A stretch of 64,000 nt of DNA from Dickeya chrysanthemi NCPPB 402 (GTDB lineage Bacteria; Pseudomonadota; Gammaproteobacteria; Enterobacterales; Enterobacteriaceae), in assembly GCF_000406105.1 (NCBI RefSeq), contig NZ_CM001974.1, positions 4,335,974-4,399,973 on the forward strand, in the 5' to 3' direction. Of the stretch, positions 33,635 to 42,688 are shown piece by piece. A model generated the notes under the pieces. That model did no database searches. It saw nothing but the letters and a program-made list of their open reading frames with translations, and had not been told where the DNA came from. Numbering within the stretch: the stretch's first letter is position 1; each line of letters opens with the position of its first letter. The position numbers and the translations under genes were made by a program.

Positions 33635-33682
33635 AACAACATTCCTAATGTTCGATAAATGTCGAACATTAGGAATGTTGTT
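33635..33682. repeat. Perfect 21-bp inverted repeat upstream of the MFS-ALAS operon
   Basis: Arms of 21 bp (33635-33655 and 33662-33682) are perfectly complementary around the 6-nt spacer TAAATG. The left arm begins AACAACATTCCTAATG. It sits in the promoter/leader region of the four-gene operon. No T-tract follows on either strand, so it is not a plain terminator. It could be an operator for a dimeric regulator, an mRNA leader hairpin, or a remnant of a mobile element. Confidence 0.9.
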
Positions 33683-34369
33683 CCTCAACACGCACTCCGT
33701 CAATATAGGAATGATGCTATTTTTTGATATTCATCAAGGTTCTTTCTTAAAGGAAGTCAGCCCTAAACTTAAGATCTGCTAATTAATTCATAGCATGAAG
33801 GATGCTTGTAGCTGAGTTTTACCAAGAGATGGGACTATGACAAGTCCTGTTTTTAAACTCCCAAACCGGGTTTATACGTTCTTTGATAGAGAGGTCTACC
33901 TGCGTCGCCACGCCCGTTCACGTAATCCGACTTCCGTCAGTGCTATCGACAGCCGGATTCCTGACTCCATCGCCATACATAACCTATTAAGTGCCTGCCG
34001 CTCTATGCTGGGAGTCACTCGTCCTCGTCGGCTATCCCGTAGTAGTCCCGCAACCGCTTTCGCACAGCCTCCACCAACGCTTTTCCTTATGTACCCGTTC
34101 AAATTTTAGTTGCTTAATCTCTTTCTCACTCTGTTTGAACGCCGTTTTGTCATTGGCCAAAGACACCAACAAAAAGCCTTGCTTCCACGGACTAACTGCT
34201 CAAGGTAAAGGCCTTTTTGACAACTTGTTCTTAGTGTTTAGATGGGGAGACAACTATCCTGACAGAGTGTGCTCCCTGTTATATTTGTTGCAAATAACGA
34301 CAACCAGGGCAAATAAACGAGAAGCGATGCAAACCAGCAGAATGATAACTCATCATTCGCCAACGCGAG
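33683..34369. other. Interval without an intact gene
   Basis: No complete gene is recognised. On the minus strand at roughly 34070-34200 a short frame without start codon reads LANDKTAFKQSEKEIKQLKF. A second frame just beyond it reads ALVEAVRKRLRDYYGIADED, as if one gene had been frameshifted. I could not assign either to a family. The stretch near 33900-34080 is richer in G/C than the cassette to its left, so this is probably a junction of different origins. Confidence 0.5.
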
Positions 34370-35152
34370 TTAAGCCAGATACTTCTCCCGCAGCGCATCG
34401 CGTGCCGAGACATCCAGCCCGTAATCCTGCGCCAGCCAGTTATCCACCGACCCATGCTTCTCACGGATTGTATGCAGCGCCGTTGCCAGAAACTCTTCAC
34501 GGGCGGAGAGCACAAAATCGAACCGCTTCAGCGCTTTTTCGCTCAGGCTGGATGCCAGATCTTCCAGTAACTGCCGACGAAACGGCGTCAACGTGGACTC
34601 GGTAACCAGATAATCCTCCATCACCGTCTGCTCATCCGCCCCCAGCGCAAACAGCACCAGCGCGGAACCAATGCCGGTACGATCTTTCCCTACCGCACAA
34701 TGTTGCACCAGCGCACCGTCATCCGGCTGGCGCAGCAACACCACCAGATGTTGATAGGCCGGATTGCCGAACGGTAAACGGCGATACAGCTCCATCATGA
34801 ACGCACGGGAATCGAACGCTTCGAGTTTTTCCGAGCCTAGCGTTTCCAGACTGGCGGTGACCTCATGACGCAACGGGTTGGCAGGAACAGAATGATAACG
34901 CGCGCCGGACCATAGCCGGTCTGGCCGCAGCGCGGCCTCGTCCTGATCACGGTAATCGACCACGTGGGCCACCGGCATACTGGCGAGCTGGTCGATGTCG
35001 CGCTCGCTTAATTGGTCAAGGGCGCCGGAGCGAAGCAGTTTGCCGTGGCGAACTCGCCGACCGTCCGCCACACGAATTCCCCCTAAATCACGAAAATTGA
35101 CGCCGCCATCAAGTGGTAGCACCGAGGGATGCAGTAATGAAGATGAAGTCAT
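34370..35152 (-). CDS. Tyrosine phosphatase-family protein (Y_phosphatase3 type)
   Basis: A 260-residue protein with the P-loop phosphatase signature HCAVGKDRTG (151-160; nucleophile Cys152) and the family's N-terminal NFRDLGG (19-25). HCxxGKDRTG is the form found in MptpB-like protein-tyrosine/phosphoinositide phosphatases. No signal peptide is seen, so it is probably cytosolic. The ATG at 35152 has AGGGA upstream. It lies between the accessory cassette and udp, with no partner kinase in view. The substrate is unknown. Confidence 0.82.
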   Translation of the reverse strand: MTSSSLLHPSVLPLDGGVNFRDLGGIRVADGRRVRHGKLLRSGALDQLSERDIDQLASMPVAHVVDYRDQDEAALRPDRLWSGARYHSVPANPLRHEVTASLETLGSEKLEAFDSRAFMMELYRRLPFGNPAYQHLVVLLRQPDDGALVQHCAVGKDRTGIGSALVLFALGADEQTVMEDYLVTESTLTPFRRQLLEDLASSLSEKALKRFDFVLSAREEFLATALHTIREKHGSVDNWLAQDYGLDVSARDALREKYLA

Positions 35153-35309
35153 ATCGTTCCCTGTAGTTATCAAGAATGAGTTATCTATGCCGAACAATTA
35201 CGGTTACGCCATAGTCGAACAACGGAAACTGACGGGTATTATCAGATCTGACAGTTAAATTAGCATTAAGGCAGACAAACCGATGAACAGCTCGTGGGGT
35301 GGTATCCCA

Positions 35310-35351
35310 GCAGAAATAAAACAGGCGGTACGCGAGCGTCGTCGTACCGCC
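35310..35351 (-). terminator. Intrinsic terminator of udp
   Basis: The stem GGCGGTACG / CGTACCGCC (35324-35332 and 35343-35351) with a 10-nt loop is followed on the minus strand by TGTTTTATTTCTG. It is 33 bp past the udp stop. Confidence 0.85.
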
Positions 35352-35384
35352 GGCCGAGCGTCTCGCCCGGCAATAACATCAGGC

Positions 35385-36146
35385 TCAGGCGTCCAGTAAT
35401 TTACGCGCCGCCGACAACACCACATTGACGGACGCATGTTCCGCTTTTTGCATCGTGGCGGTATCGGGAATTTCCTGTTGGGTGCGGTTGACAATCACAC
35501 CCGCCACCATGCCGGCACGCAGCCCCTGACTGGCGCACATCGTCAGCAGCGTTGCGGACTCCATTTCATAGTTCAGCACGCCCATGCTCTGCCATTGCGC
35601 CATAGAGCCCTGAAAACGCCGCACGACCCGGCCGGAATAGGTGTCGTAACGCTCCTGGCCTGGATAGAAAGTATCCGAGGACGCGGTAATACCGACATGC
35701 AGTGTCGCCCCCGCTTCACGTGCCGCTTCCGCCAGTGCGCAGGTGCAGGCAAAATCGGCCGCGGCTGGGAACTCCAGTGGCGCAAAGTGCAGGCTGGCGC
35801 CGTCCAGACGCACCGCCGCGGTGGTGACCAGCACATCGCCCACCGCGATATGCGGCTGGATAGCGCCGGTCGTGCCGACGCGCAGGAAGGTACGCACACC
35901 CAGTTGCGCCAGTTCTTCTACCGCAATCGACGTAGACGGGCCGCCAATACCGGTGGAGCAGACAATCACCGGTTTACCCGCCAGTTCCGCGCGCCAGGTG
36001 GTGAACTCCCGGTGCGATGCCAGAAAAACCGGGTTCTCCATCAAGCGGGCAATCTTTTCCACTCGAGCCGGGTCGCCGGGCACGATCGCCAGCGTGGCTC
36101 CTTGCAAATCCTGTTTTGTTAAACCGAGATGAAATACATCGGACAT
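35385..36146 (-). CDS. udp: Uridine phosphorylase Udp
   Basis: Udp reversibly phosphorolyses uridine to uracil and ribose-1-phosphate for nucleoside salvage. The 253-residue length equals E. coli Udp. Nucleoside phosphorylase family blocks are [43 protein letters not shown] and [13 protein letters not shown]. The divergent region to dlhH has a perfect CRP site, in keeping with catabolite control of udp in E. coli. Confidence 0.97.
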   Translation of the reverse strand: MSDVFHLGLTKQDLQGATLAIVPGDPARVEKIARLMENPVFLASHREFTTWRAELAGKPVIVCSTGIGGPSTSIAVEELAQLGVRTFLRVGTTGAIQPHIAVGDVLVTTAAVRLDGASLHFAPLEFPAAADFACTCALAEAAREAGATLHVGITASSDTFYPGQERYDTYSGRVVRRFQGSMAQWQSMGVLNYEMESATLLTMCASQGLRAGMVAGVIVNRTQQEIPDTATMQKAEHASVNVVLSAARKLLDA

Positions 36147-36260
36147 AAACGCCTCCCAGGCAAGCTGTCAGGTACAGGGCGATCTTAGCGCACAGGTAGC
36201 CGCCGTTAAGTGAAGCACGTCGCTCATTGGAAAGTAACGAATCTCTATTTACATAAACAT

Positions 36261-36276
36261 TGTGATTTATGTCACA
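36261..36276. promoter_or_regulatory. CRP-cAMP binding site between udp and dlhH
   Basis: TGTGATTTATGTCACA fits the CRP consensus TGTGA-N6-TCACA exactly. It lies 115 bp upstream of the udp start and 178 bp upstream of dlhH. E. coli udp is controlled by CRP and CytR; use of this site is inferred. Confidence 0.85.
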
Positions 36277-36453
36277 ATTTAAAGCGTAATAGCCCGCTGT
36301 TGCACCTCACAATGTGCGCACTGATTGCCCTATCTGGCTACTGCCATTCGCAATACACTACAAAGTTTCTACACTTGCTTAACGCGGGGGCGACATTGTC
36401 CCACTGGCAGATTTGTCCCACCGGCAGATTCCCGTCTTGATAAAGGAAAGGCA

Positions 36454-37281
36454 ATGAAAACCGATGCGCTACTGACACTCAGAGAGACCACACGGGCATT
36501 TTCGCCAGCCGTCATGCCGCTGGCTTCTTCCGCCATTACCACCGATGCCGCCGGGCTGGTGGCCGGCGAAACCACCATCCCTTCGCAGGGCGACAGCCTG
36601 CCTGCTTATATTGCCAAACCGGAAAAAGCCGACGGCCCGCTGCCGATCGTATTGGTAGTCCAGGAAATCTTCGGCGTACATGAACATATTCGTGATGTCT
36701 GTCGGCGGCTGGCTAAACAGGGCTATCTGGCCATCGCGCCGGAACTCTATTTTCGCCACGGCGACCCACAGCAATACAGCGATATCCCAACGTTGATGAG
36801 TGAACTGGTCAGCAAAGTACCCGACAACCAGGTCTTGTCCGACCTTGACCATACCGCGCACTGGGCGGTACGTCAGGGTGGCGACGCCAGCCGGCTGGCG
36901 ATTACCGGTTTCTGCTGGGGCGGCCGCATTAGTTGGTTGTACGCCGCACATAACCCACAGTTAAAAGCCGCCGTCGCCTGGTACGGTAAGCTGGTCGCCG
37001 AAAAAACGCTGACCTCGCCGCAACATCCGGTGGATGTGGCGAAAGATCTGAGCGCGCCGGTGCTCGGGCTGTACGGCGGGCAGGACAAAAGCATTCCGCC
37101 GGAACAGGTGGAAACCATGCGTCAGGCGTTACGGGCGGTCAATGCCGATGCGGAGATTGTGGTCTATCCGGACGCGGATCACGCTTTCCATGCTGATTAC
37201 CGCGCAACGTACCATGAAGCCTCCGCCAAAGACGGTTGGCAACGTATGCTGGCGTGGTTTGCGCGCTACGGCGTGGCGTAA
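36454..37281 (+). CDS. dlhH: Dienelactone hydrolase family protein
   Basis: A 275-residue alpha/beta hydrolase of the dienelactone hydrolase family. The nucleophile is the cysteine in ITGFCWGGR, and the triad histidine is in YPDADHAFHADYR, with the aspartate in LYGGQDKSIPP. The physiological substrate of the enterobacterial member is not known. The ATG at 36454, with AAAGGAAA upstream, was chosen over an upstream start that would add 43 poorly conserved residues. It is divergent from udp and convergent with metE, as in E. coli. Confidence 0.9.
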   Translation: MKTDALLTLRETTRAFSPAVMPLASSAITTDAAGLVAGETTIPSQGDSLPAYIAKPEKADGPLPIVLVVQEIFGVHEHIRDVCRRLAKQGYLAIAPELYFRHGDPQQYSDIPTLMSELVSKVPDNQVLSDLDHTAHWAVRQGGDASRLAITGFCWGGRISWLYAAHNPQLKAAVAWYGKLVAEKTLTSPQHPVDVAKDLSAPVLGLYGGQDKSIPPEQVETMRQALRAVNADAEIVVYPDADHAFHADYRATYHEASAKDGWQRMLAWFARYGVA

Positions 37282-37328
37282 TTCCCGCAGTAAGATCGGG
37301 AAAAGAGCAGCAAGCGCAAAAACAACCA

Positions 37329-37350
37329 CCACCTCCTGAGGAGGTGGTTT
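37329..37350 (+). terminator. Terminator of dlhH
   Basis: The stem CCACCTCC / GGAGGTGG with a TGA loop is followed by TTTAAAG. The T-tract is short on the plus strand; on the minus strand the hairpin is also followed by T-rich sequence, so it may act both ways between dlhH and metE. Confidence 0.7.
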
Positions 37351-37360
37351 AAAGCTAACA

Positions 37361-37389
37361 AGAAAAAGGGAGACGTTATCGTCTCCCTT
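37361..37389 (-). terminator. Intrinsic terminator of metE
   Basis: A 10-bp stem AAGGGAGACG / CGTCTCCCTT with loop TTAT (37366-37389) is followed on the minus strand by TTTCTTG, the stem's terminal bases extending the T-run. It lies about 110 bp past the metE stop. Confidence 0.82.
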
Positions 37390-37497
37390 GTTATTTCAGG
37401 CGGTGATGCGGAACGCCCAGCCCTGAGCGTCACTTCCTGTCGTTCACGCGCGTCCTGCCATCCTTTGCGCCATTCCCCATCACCGTTTTCGGCTGAC

Positions 37498-39765
37498 TTA
37501 TTCCGCTGTTTCGCGCAGGCGTTTGGCTGCCTGAACCATGTTCGCCAGTGACTGACGTGTTTCCGGCCAGCCGCGGGTTTTCAGGCCGCAGTCCGGATTC
37601 ACCCACAGGCGTTCTGCCGGAATACGTTGGGCCGCTTTACGCAGCAGTGCTTCAATCCATTCAACACTCGGCACGTTCGGCGAGTGAATGTCGTACACGC
37701 CTGGGCCGATTTCATTCGGGTACTCGAACTCTTCGAACGATTCCAGCAGTTCCATATCAGAACGTGAGGTTTCGATGGTGATCACGTCCGCATCCAGTGC
37801 CGCGATGGAATCCATGATGTCGTTGAATTCGCAGTAGCACATGTGGGTGTGAATCTGAGTATCGTCTTTCGCGACCGCGGCATTCAGGCGGAACGCATCG
37901 ACCGCCCACTCCAGATAGGCTGCCCAGTCGGAGCGGTGCAGCGGCAGCCCTTCACGCAGCGCCGGTTCGTCAATCTGGATGATGCCGATACCAGCCTGTT
38001 CCAGATCCGCCACTTCGTCGCGCAGCGCCAGCGCAATCTGTTTGGCAATGGTTTCACGGCTGACGTCTTCACGCGGGAAGGACCAGCACAGAATCGTAAC
38101 CGGGCCAGTCAGCATGCCTTTTACCGGCTTGCTGGTCAGCGACTGAGCATACTTCGCCCACTCGACGGTGATCGGTTCAGGACGGCTGATGTCGCCAATC
38201 ACCACCGGCGGCTTGACGCAACGGGAACCATAACTCTGCACCCAGCCGTTCTGGGTGAACACGAAACCATCCAGATGCTCGCCGAAGTACTCCACCATGT
38301 CGTTACGTTCGGCTTCACCGTGCACCAGTACGTCCAGTTCCAGACGTTCTTGTTCCACAATCGCCTGTTTGATGTGCTCGGCAATGCCGATACGGTAGTT
38401 CTGACTATCCAGACGACCCTGTTTGAAATCCAGACGCAGGCCACGAATTTCAGTGGTTTGCGGGAACGAACCGATGGTAGTGGTCGGCCAGTCTGGTAGC
38501 TGGAAACGCGCACGCTGCGCTTGTGCACGAACCGGATACGGGCTCTGACGCTGGCTGTCTTGTGCGGTGATCGCGGCCAGACGCGTCGCCACTTCCGGGT
38601 TATTCACACGGGTCGATGTCTGACGGGCGCGGATCGGTGCACTATATGCCACCAGTTCATCGCCATTGCCGCTATTGAGCGCCTTGGTCAGCAACGCCAG
38701 CTCCTGACACTTCTGAATCGCGAAGGCAAACCAGCTCTTCACTTCCTCGTCCAGACGGGTTTCGACGCTGAGATCAATCGGGCTGTGCAACAGAGAGCAG
38801 GAACTACCCAGCCACAATGTACGCTTGCCCAGCAACGGTTGCAGACGATCGAACCAGCTCGCCAGATCGGCGCGCCACACGTTACGTCCGTTGATGACCC
38901 CCAGCGACAGCACCCAGTCGGCAGGTAACTGTGCATTTAGTGCGGCGGCGTCGTCTTTGCCGTGCACCAAATCGACATGCAGCCCCTGCACCGGCAGCGC
39001 TTTGATAACGTCCAGATTCTGGCCGATGCTGTCGAAATAGGTGGTCAACAGCAGTTTCACCTGCCCTTGCAGCGCATCGTAAGCCGGTTTAAACGCCGCT
39101 TGCCATTCGGCATCCAGCTCCAGCGCCAGCAGCGGCTCGTCAATCTGCACCCATTCGATGCCGCGCTTAGCCAGCTCAGCCAGCACCTGCCGGTACACCG
39201 GCAGTACCGCGTTCAGCAGATCCAGACGGTTGAAGGCTTCCCCTTTGACTTTACCCAGCCACAGGTAGGTTACCGGCCCCAGCAATACCGGTTTCACCTT
39301 GTGACCCAGCGCCAATGCTTCATCGACTTCATCCAGCAGTTGGGTCCAGGTCAGTGTGAACTGTTGGCCTTGGGTAAATTCCGGCACCATGTAGTGATAG
39401 TTGGTGTTAAACCATTTGGTCATTTCAGCGGCGGCGGCCGGCTCACCGGTCGGTGCGCGGCCACGGCCGATACGGAACAGGGTATCCAGATCGACGGAGC
39501 CATCCGCGTTCTGGTGACGGGCAGGTACATTCCCCAGCAGCAGGCTGGTGGTCAGCACATGGTCGTACCAGGCAAAATCGCCCACCGGCAGCAGTTCCAC
39601 GCCGGCGTCTTTCTGCTGTTGCCAGTGACGGGCGCGCAACTCACGGCCCACGGTCAGCAGCTCTTCCTGCGTGCTGTTCCCTGCCCAATAGCTTTCCTGT
39701 GCTTTTTTCAGTTCACGACGCAGACCGACGCGCGGAAAACCAAGAGTGTGATTTAAAATTGCCAT
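37498..39765 (-). CDS. metE: Cobalamin-independent methionine synthase MetE
   Basis: MetE transfers a methyl group from 5-methyltetrahydropteroyl-triglutamate to homocysteine. The 755-residue protein matches E. coli (753). Zinc ligands are visible in [11 protein letters not shown] and [11 protein letters not shown], with the substrate-binding IGSFPQT and [11 protein letters not shown]. It is divergent from its activator gene metR; the shared region holds a met box array. Confidence 0.97.
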   Translation of the reverse strand: MAILNHTLGFPRVGLRRELKKAQESYWAGNSTQEELLTVGRELRARHWQQQKDAGVELLPVGDFAWYDHVLTTSLLLGNVPARHQNADGSVDLDTLFRIGRGRAPTGEPAAAAEMTKWFNTNYHYMVPEFTQGQQFTLTWTQLLDEVDEALALGHKVKPVLLGPVTYLWLGKVKGEAFNRLDLLNAVLPVYRQVLAELAKRGIEWVQIDEPLLALELDAEWQAAFKPAYDALQGQVKLLLTTYFDSIGQNLDVIKALPVQGLHVDLVHGKDDAAALNAQLPADWVLSLGVINGRNVWRADLASWFDRLQPLLGKRTLWLGSSCSLLHSPIDLSVETRLDEEVKSWFAFAIQKCQELALLTKALNSGNGDELVAYSAPIRARQTSTRVNNPEVATRLAAITAQDSQRQSPYPVRAQAQRARFQLPDWPTTTIGSFPQTTEIRGLRLDFKQGRLDSQNYRIGIAEHIKQAIVEQERLELDVLVHGEAERNDMVEYFGEHLDGFVFTQNGWVQSYGSRCVKPPVVIGDISRPEPITVEWAKYAQSLTSKPVKGMLTGPVTILCWSFPREDVSRETIAKQIALALRDEVADLEQAGIGIIQIDEPALREGLPLHRSDWAAYLEWAVDAFRLNAAVAKDDTQIHTHMCYCEFNDIMDSIAALDADVITIETSRSDMELLESFEEFEYPNEIGPGVYDIHSPNVPSVEWIEALLRKAAQRIPAERLWVNPDCGLKTRGWPETRQSLANMVQAAKRLRETAE

Positions 39766-39781
39766 GCTTAAATTCCCATTT

Positions 39782-39805
39782 AGCCGTCCAGATGTTTACA
39801 CATCC
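39782..39805. promoter_or_regulatory. MetJ operator (three met boxes) in the metE-metR region
   Basis: Three consecutive 8-mers, AGCCGTCC, AGATGTTT and ACACATCC, match the met box AGACGTCT at 6, 6 and 5 of 8 positions. They lie directly upstream of metE. MetJ with S-adenosylmethionine represses metE and metR in E. coli; the match is good but not tested. Confidence 0.7.
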
Positions 39806-39869
39806 ATAATCCGCAGGTAGTGTAGTCAGTACAAGCGCAATTTATTCACTGTCACTGTGAAGGACTCTC

Positions 39870-40808
39870 ATGATCGAACTTAAACACTTACGGACGCTGC
39901 AGGCGCTGCGCAACACGGGATCGTTAGCCGCCGCCGCCGCACAGCTCCATCAGACGCAATCCGCCCTGTCGCATCAATTCAGCGATCTGGAACAACGGCT
40001 GGGATTCCGCTTGTTCGTCCGTAAGAGCCAGCCGCTTCGCTTTACGCCGCAGGGGGAAATTCTGCTGCAACTGGCCGAACAGATCCTGCCGCAGATTCAG
40101 CAGGCGCTGCAGGCGTGCAACGAGCCGCATCAAACGACGCTACGGCTGGCGATCGAATGTCACAGTTGCATTCAGTGGCTGACGCCGGCGTTGGAGAACT
40201 TCCACCAGAGCTGGCCGCAGGTGGTGATGGATTTCAAATCCGGCGTTACTTTCGACCCACAACCCGCTCTACAGCAGGGCGAGCTCGATCTGGTGATGAC
40301 GTCCGACATTCTGCCGCGCAGCGGCCTGCACTATTCGCCGATGTTTGACTTTGAGGTACGACTGGTGCTGTCGCCGGATCATCCGCTGGCCGCCAAGGCC
40401 GTAATTACGCCTGACGATCTGGCGCAGGAAACGCTGATGATCTACCCGGTTCAGCGCCAGCGGCTGGATGTATGGCGCCACTTTTTACAGCCGGCCGGGG
40501 TCAGCCCGTCGCTAAAAAGCGTAGACAATACTCTGTTGCTGATTCAAATGGTAGCGGCGCGCATGGGCATCGCTGCGCTGCCGCACTGGGTGGTAGAGAG
40601 TTTTGAACGCCAGGGTCTGGTGGTCACCAAAACCCTGGGCGAGGGTTTGTGGAGCCGGCTGTACGCCGCCGTGCGCGATGGCGAACAGCGTCAACCGGTT
40701 ATCGAAGCGTTTATTCGTTCCGCGCGCCAGCATGCCTGCGAGCATCTGCCGTTTGTGCGGGATGCTTCACGACCCAACGCTGGTGTACCCATAAAGCCAC
40801 AGCAATAA
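39870..40808 (+). CDS. metR: LysR-type regulator of methionine biosynthesis MetR
   Basis: MetR activates metE and other methionine genes with homocysteine as coactivator. The 312-residue LysR-type protein has the N-terminal helix-turn-helix ([20 protein letters not shown] continuing [13 protein letters not shown]) and a periplasmic-binding-like ligand domain. A site resembling TGAAN5TTCA overlaps its own start (39858-39870), suggesting autoregulation, with one mismatch. Its 3' end overlaps yigM on the other strand by 98 bp. Confidence 0.95.
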   Translation: MIELKHLRTLQALRNTGSLAAAAAQLHQTQSALSHQFSDLEQRLGFRLFVRKSQPLRFTPQGEILLQLAEQILPQIQQALQACNEPHQTTLRLAIECHSCIQWLTPALENFHQSWPQVVMDFKSGVTFDPQPALQQGELDLVMTSDILPRSGLHYSPMFDFEVRLVLSPDHPLAAKAVITPDDLAQETLMIYPVQRQRLDVWRHFLQPAGVSPSLKSVDNTLLLIQMVAARMGIAALPHWVVESFERQGLVVTKTLGEGLWSRLYAAVRDGEQRQPVIEAFIRSARQHACEHLPFVRDASRPNAGVPIKPQQ

Positions 40809-41610
40809 TCGCAGAACCGATGAAAAAGCTGGTCCAGTTCGGCGTTTTCTGCCAGAAAGCGAAATTGACCAGCAGCCCGGCCGGGACGTGAAAGTTGTTC
40901 ATAATACTCAACGTACCGGCATCCACCTGAGTGGCGCCGTAATTCCACATGAAATAGCCCAGGCCCGACACCACGATACCAAGAAACGCCAGCACGCCCC
41001 ATTGTACCGGCGCAGTAGGCAGCTTCGCGGCATTGCCAAACAGCGCCCAGGCCACCAGCGTCACCAGCGCCGCGCCCAGGTAGAACCAGGAAAACGCGCT
41101 GTGCTGCGGCATCGGATACACTTCCATCAGCCGTTTATAGCCCACCTGACCCACGGCAAAACAGATATTCGCCGCCTGCACCAGCAGTAACCCCCACCAG
41201 AAATGCTCGCTCACGCCGTGATAGTGGATCACCGCCGCCCCCAAAACAGCAAGCAGAGCGCTGAGCGCATAGCCCCAACGCAGGCGGTGCCCGCTCAGCA
41301 GGTCGTAAATTAGCGTCACATACAGCGGCGTCATCACCGAAAACAGCAGGATCGTCGGTACATTCAGGTAAAGATAACTGCGGAACAGGAACAGGTACAT
41401 AACGCCAAGCTGGAAAACCCCCACCAGCAAATACAACCCCAACACTTTGGGAGAGTAGCCGCGCCAGCGCAGGAAAGGCAGGAACACCAATGCCGCCAAC
41501 ACCAGCCGAAACATGGCGGAGAACCAGCTATCAACCTGGCCCGCCAGGTATTCACCAATCAGGCTGAAGGAAAACGACCAAAGAATAGTGGTGATGATCA
41601 ATAACGGCAC
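40711..41610 (-). CDS. yigM: DMT-family transporter YigM (biotin transporter)
   Basis: A 10-span drug/metabolite (EamA) transporter; E. coli YigM has been identified as a biotin importer. With the GTG start at 41610 ([16 protein letters not shown]) the protein has 299 residues, the E. coli length; upstream in-frame starts would add a non-conserved, hydrophilic leader. Conserved blocks are [20 protein letters not shown] and [20 protein letters not shown]. It is convergent with metR and overlaps its end. Confidence 0.88.
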   Translation of the reverse strand: MPLLIITTILWSFSFSLIGEYLAGQVDSWFSAMFRLVLAALVFLPFLRWRGYSPKVLGLYLLVGVFQLGVMYLFLFRSYLYLNVPTILLFSVMTPLYVTLIYDLLSGHRLRWGYALSALLAVLGAAVIHYHGVSEHFWWGLLLVQAANICFAVGQVGYKRLMEVYPMPQHSAFSWFYLGAALVTLVAWALFGNAAKLPTAPVQWGVLAFLGIVVSGLGYFMWNYGATQVDAGTLSIMNNFHVPAGLLVNFAFWQKTPNWTSFFIGSAIIAVALWVHQRWVVKHPAQTADARRHAGARNE

Positions 41611-41739
41611 GGCGTGGCTCACTCCATAGTGTGAAACAGGTGATATAGTGCGAAACAGGTGATGCATTGTAATCGAGTTATGCGGCTGAATTTTCCTCAA
41701 TATGGTTTACATCAGAGCAAAATATGTCCATTCGGTTAA

Positions 41740-42327
41740 TCAGAATTGCCAGCGCAACCAGGCAAAAAACACGTTGCCGTTGTTATAGGTGCCGGGAATA
41801 TAGGTGGCCTGAAAAGACAGGCGCTGATAGCTGAGCGACGCCAGCGGCAAGAGCACCGGGATTGGGATATAGTGCCAGTTATCCCGCAGGGTTACGCCGG
41901 CGGTAAACCCCAGACCTAACTGGAAATCCTGGTCTTCCAGCGGTCGCCAGCGTTTCTCATACCCATAACCGCCGATCGGCTCCCACTTATTGAAGGAGTC
42001 TTTAAATGCCATCACGTACAGACTGTGCCAGTCACCATCACGATCCAGCCGGGATACGCCATAACCCGCGCCCCAGGGGCGCTCATTGTAGCGGTCCGTT
42101 TTCTCCTTATCGTAAGTCCAGCGGTTATGCCAGGTCATGACAGGCACATACAGATCCTGAGACTGCCAGTGATGCCAGGTATCCGACAGATTATCACCGG
42201 CACGCTGCCAGAGAGCCGCGGCCGTATTGGCTGGAGCAGCCTGCGCGGATAACACGTCAAACGTCGAAATGAACAACAGGGAAGACAACACAAAAAGGCG
42301 GCTGCGTGATGTCAGTGTTAATCGCAT
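41740..42327 (-). CDS. pagP: Lipid A palmitoyltransferase PagP
   Basis: PagP is an outer-membrane beta-barrel enzyme that adds palmitate to lipid A and increases resistance to cationic peptides. The 195-residue protein has a signal peptide (cleavage near AQA, residue 30). The catalytic His67, Asp110 and Ser111 lie in TWHNRW and FKDSFNKW. Conserved [15 protein letters not shown] and the C-terminal FAWLRWQF barrel signature are also present. The ATG at 42327 follows GGGA at good spacing. A weak PhoP-box-like direct repeat lies upstream at 42372-42388. Confidence 0.94.
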   Translation of the reverse strand: MRLTLTSRSRLFVLSSLLFISTFDVLSAQAAPANTAAALWQRAGDNLSDTWHHWQSQDLYVPVMTWHNRWTYDKEKTDRYNERPWGAGYGVSRLDRDGDWHSLYVMAFKDSFNKWEPIGGYGYEKRWRPLEDQDFQLGLGFTAGVTLRDNWHYIPIPVLLPLASLSYQRLSFQATYIPGTYNNGNVFFAWLRWQF

Positions 42328-42688
42328 AAACCGTATTCCCAAAAATCAAATCGCCAACAGCCCGTTGAGGTTGTTTAGAGTACGTTTCCACATCATGTCG
42401 TGGGCTGAACACGGGTATACAACGATTCTTAGCGGATCCAATACACCTAAAACGAAACCAGCAGGCTAATCAGATACTTTTGGGAAACTTCTTAGCTAAA
42501 ACAGAGGATAAAACCGTCGGCGGCGCCGAAAAAAATGCGACAACTCGCGTGAACAGGAAACACCGGAACAGGAAGAGTGGTCGCGTTCTGATATCGCGAC
42601 ACCGGCACCATCGGTCAGACCAGGAAAATACGGATTAACGTATCATCGACATACTATTCGGCTTACCGCTGCGGCAAGCTGAATAACA
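42328..42688. other. pagP-cysE intergenic region
   Basis: No gene is seen between the pagP start and the cysE end. The part next to pagP is likely its promoter. The rest shows no strong hairpin. This point also marks a synteny break relative to E. coli, where yigM-metR and cysE lie far apart and pagP lies elsewhere. Confidence 0.55.

Noticed and set aside
33837..34109. Plus-strand frame of 90 codons at the right edge of the cassette
   Set aside because: No ribosome site and no recognisable domain; Ser/Arg/Pro-rich composition looks non-coding.
39858..39870. MetR site TGAAN5TTCA in front of metR
   Set aside because: One mismatch and overlap with the start codon; mentioned in the metR entry but not listed as a site.
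42372..42388. PhoP box (TGTTTA-N5-TGTTTA type) upstream of pagP
   Set aside because: The first half matches exactly but the second (CGTTTC) has only 4 of 6 matches and the orientation is opposite to pagP; too weak to annotate although PhoP control of pagP is known in relatives.
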